Shown piece after piece: positions 62,611-64,000 of a stretch of 64,000 nucleotides of DNA. Position 1 is the stretch's first letter, and each line of letters begins with the position of its first letter. The notes below the pieces were generated by a model. That model ran no database searches and was not told where the DNA came from. It worked only from the letters and a program-made list of their open reading frames with translations. The translations under genes were made by a program, and so were the position numbers. The DNA is from Deinococcus detaillensis (GTDB lineage Bacteria; Deinococcota; Deinococci; Deinococcales; Deinococcaceae): the NCBI RefSeq assembly GCF_007280555.1, contig NZ_VKDB01000009.1, positions 42,476 through 106,475 of the forward strand, given 5' to 3'.

Positions 62611-62729
62611 CATTGACCTCGCTTGATCCTGAACGCGGTGATCACGTTCAGGTGTGTCCAGCACGGTTTTGAAGTGGACTTCATCGTCCTGAACCCAGTT
62701 CTGTCCTCTGAACCTAGGTGCAGGACGTT

Positions 62730-62750
62730 ACCAGGCCGTTACCGGAGATG
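62730..62750 (-). promoter_or_regulatory. paired GGTAAC direct repeat, copy 2
   Basis: Same GGTAAC-(5)-GGTAAC arrangement as at 41660-41682; conserved although leaders between it and the gene differ in length, which supports a functional site over simple carry-over only weakly. Confidence 0.4.
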
Positions 62751-62981
62751 CAGGGTGCACGCCTCTACGAAACCCTCCGCCAATGGAACTGGGGTTCAGT
62801 CGATTTTTCGCAGGTGAAGTTAAGATTCCAGCTTGACCGCACTATACGAAGCTTGTGGCGTACAAAAGCGGAAGCATTCAAAAGTCGTACTGCTCTCCAG
62901 AAATGCGGAAACGAAGGTAGAAAGTCCAAAAAGAGCTCATAGCAACGCAGATGTTTTCAACCGCACGAGTTCACGTTCAAG

Positions 62982-63203
62982 TCAGAATTTAAGTGACGCC
63001 GTCAGTTGCTTCAGGTGCCCTTCGGTCACCCGGTCGCCGTCCCGGTATTCCAGAACGTAGGTGGTGCAGGCCCCTTTCCTGACACTGTAGATCGTCCGCT
63101 GGTAAAACACCTTGCCATTTCTCAGCCCACTAGACGCGAAGAAGCCGGGGCGAAAGAGCCTAAGTGACCATCCACTCTGCTTTGCCACCCTCGGCAGGCC
63201 CAC
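62982..63203 (-). pseudogene. C-terminal fragment of unknown exported-type protein
   Basis: The frame ends SSGLRNGKVFYQRTIYSVRKGACTTYVLEYRDGDRVTEGHLKQLTASLKF, which has the composition and strand pattern of the last domain of a secreted protein, but no start, signal peptide or ribosome site is present. Probably a truncated gene. Confidence 0.4.
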
Positions 63204-64000
63204 CCCGCGTCACGATCCAGTCCCGCAAACGTGAACCCACATCCCATCCCATTGTTCCCAGACCCGCAGCGTCACCCTAGCGTCTAAGCTCAAAAACACC
63301 TGACCGTTATGGGCGTCGGCTTTGCCCTAAGGATACAGAGCGGATGGTGCTGTGATGCAGTAGCCGGGTTCTGCGGGAGCAGGTCACGGGGCGGCTTCAC
63401 CAATTGGATGAAGGCAATGCACCCCAACGGGATTGGGTGGTGGGCCCGTCGATCTAGACCTCCTTCGGGCCGGTAATGGTGCGGTAACAGCGCCGGGGCA
63501 GCTTGAATCTCAATGGACCTGACTGCGGATCTGCCCGCTTACTGTGCAGTCTCCACCGGTCAGGCGGCCCTGGAGCACTTGCTGGCTCTGACCGAATCCC
63601 AGGCCAGGATGGTCTTGAGCCGCTGCGCCGCCGCGCTCAGCCTGTACCCGGCCTGGGAACGGCACGACTGGGTCATGCCGGAACCCAAATGGGCGCTGCA
63701 TGCTTACGGTGTCCAGCTGCTGTCATCCACCTGATCCGAAGTTACTCGCTGGCTGGTGATCCCATTCCCTCCCTGGGAACCGGTTGGCTGCACGCTGCCG
63801 TGGTCGGTGAACATCTGTGGCTCCCCGGTCGCCTGGGGTGCCTCCGGTGCGGTACGCCACCAACCACGGCCAGATCTATTCGCATCTGGCCGCCCATCTC
63901 CGGGCCCAGTGGCCTGACTTGCCCAATGCCACCCCAGGCTTCTGAAGCCCAGGACCGTCCATGCTCCATGCTGCTGACCAGTGCGGGATCATCCAGACCT
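63204..64000. other. no confident gene at right end
   Basis: About 800 bases. A 73-codon plus-strand frame at 63513-63734 (LTADLPAYCAVSTGQAALEHLLALTESQARMVLSRCAAALSLYPAWERHDWVM) has fair protein-like composition but no clear ribosome site or family. The rest contains only short frames. Confidence 0.35.

Overview
The window looks like part of an accessory replicon (megaplasmid or large island) of a Deinococcus-type bacterium. Supporting signs are the high GC content, a copper regulator with the C-H-H ligand set described for Thermus, leaderless-looking promoters, a ParA with an atypical Walker A motif, and beta-barrel and repeat proteins of a diderm envelope. The taxonomic call is inference from protein style; there is no rRNA or tRNA gene here.

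Layout. 1-5959: two envelope genes on the minus strand, a giant secreted PKD-like repeat protein running off the left edge and a beta-barrel-like outer-membrane protein. 6167-10300: type I methyltransferase, DUF1016 nuclease and specificity subunit with no HsdR. 10330-12152: parA-parB flanked by two identical 18-bp palindromes (putative parS). 12364-14889: UvrD-type helicase. 15190-24280: a mixed, partly decayed stretch: DUF305 pseudogene, ZIP transporter, LOV-GGDEF light/c-di-GMP protein, cupin, Rieske protein, PQQ-type propeller, cytochrome b561-molybdopterin fusion, a dispersed 270-bp repeat, a permease remnant and a polysaccharide deacetylase pseudogene with three in-frame stops.

24640-39992 is a copper/energy island: membrane DUF305 protein, Cys-rich four-helix copper-storage-like protein, an exported unknown, then a compact operon nuoA-H-J-K-L-M-N, a two-component system, exported DUF305, CsoR, CopZ and CopA. 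The nuo operon encodes only the membrane arm of complex I. None of NuoB, C, D, E, F, G or I is present; NuoA and NuoH lack the conserved loops that form the quinone site and dock the peripheral arm; and NuoJ carries a roughly 175-residue His/Met/Asp-rich insert of copper-binding type. This is the strongest candidate for an undescribed system: a headless complex-I-like ion-translocating module wired into copper homeostasis.

40038-41682 and 59605-62750 are two copies of another copper block (SHOCT protein, multicopper oxidase, DUF302, Met/Gly-rich exported protein). The first copy has lost nearly all of the oxidase and 33 codons of DUF302. Between them lie IS6 transposase remnants, a fluoride riboswitch with crcB and two DUF190 genes, an integrase tail, a SARP/STAND regulator next to three tandem serine beta-lactamase-fold hydrolases, and a sulfane-sulfur detoxification cluster (TauE/SafE exporter, rhodanese, persulfide-dioxygenase-like fusion, SoxB-like hydrolase, thioredoxin, CstR-like regulator) with matching palindromic operators. 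The last ~800 bases hold no confident gene.
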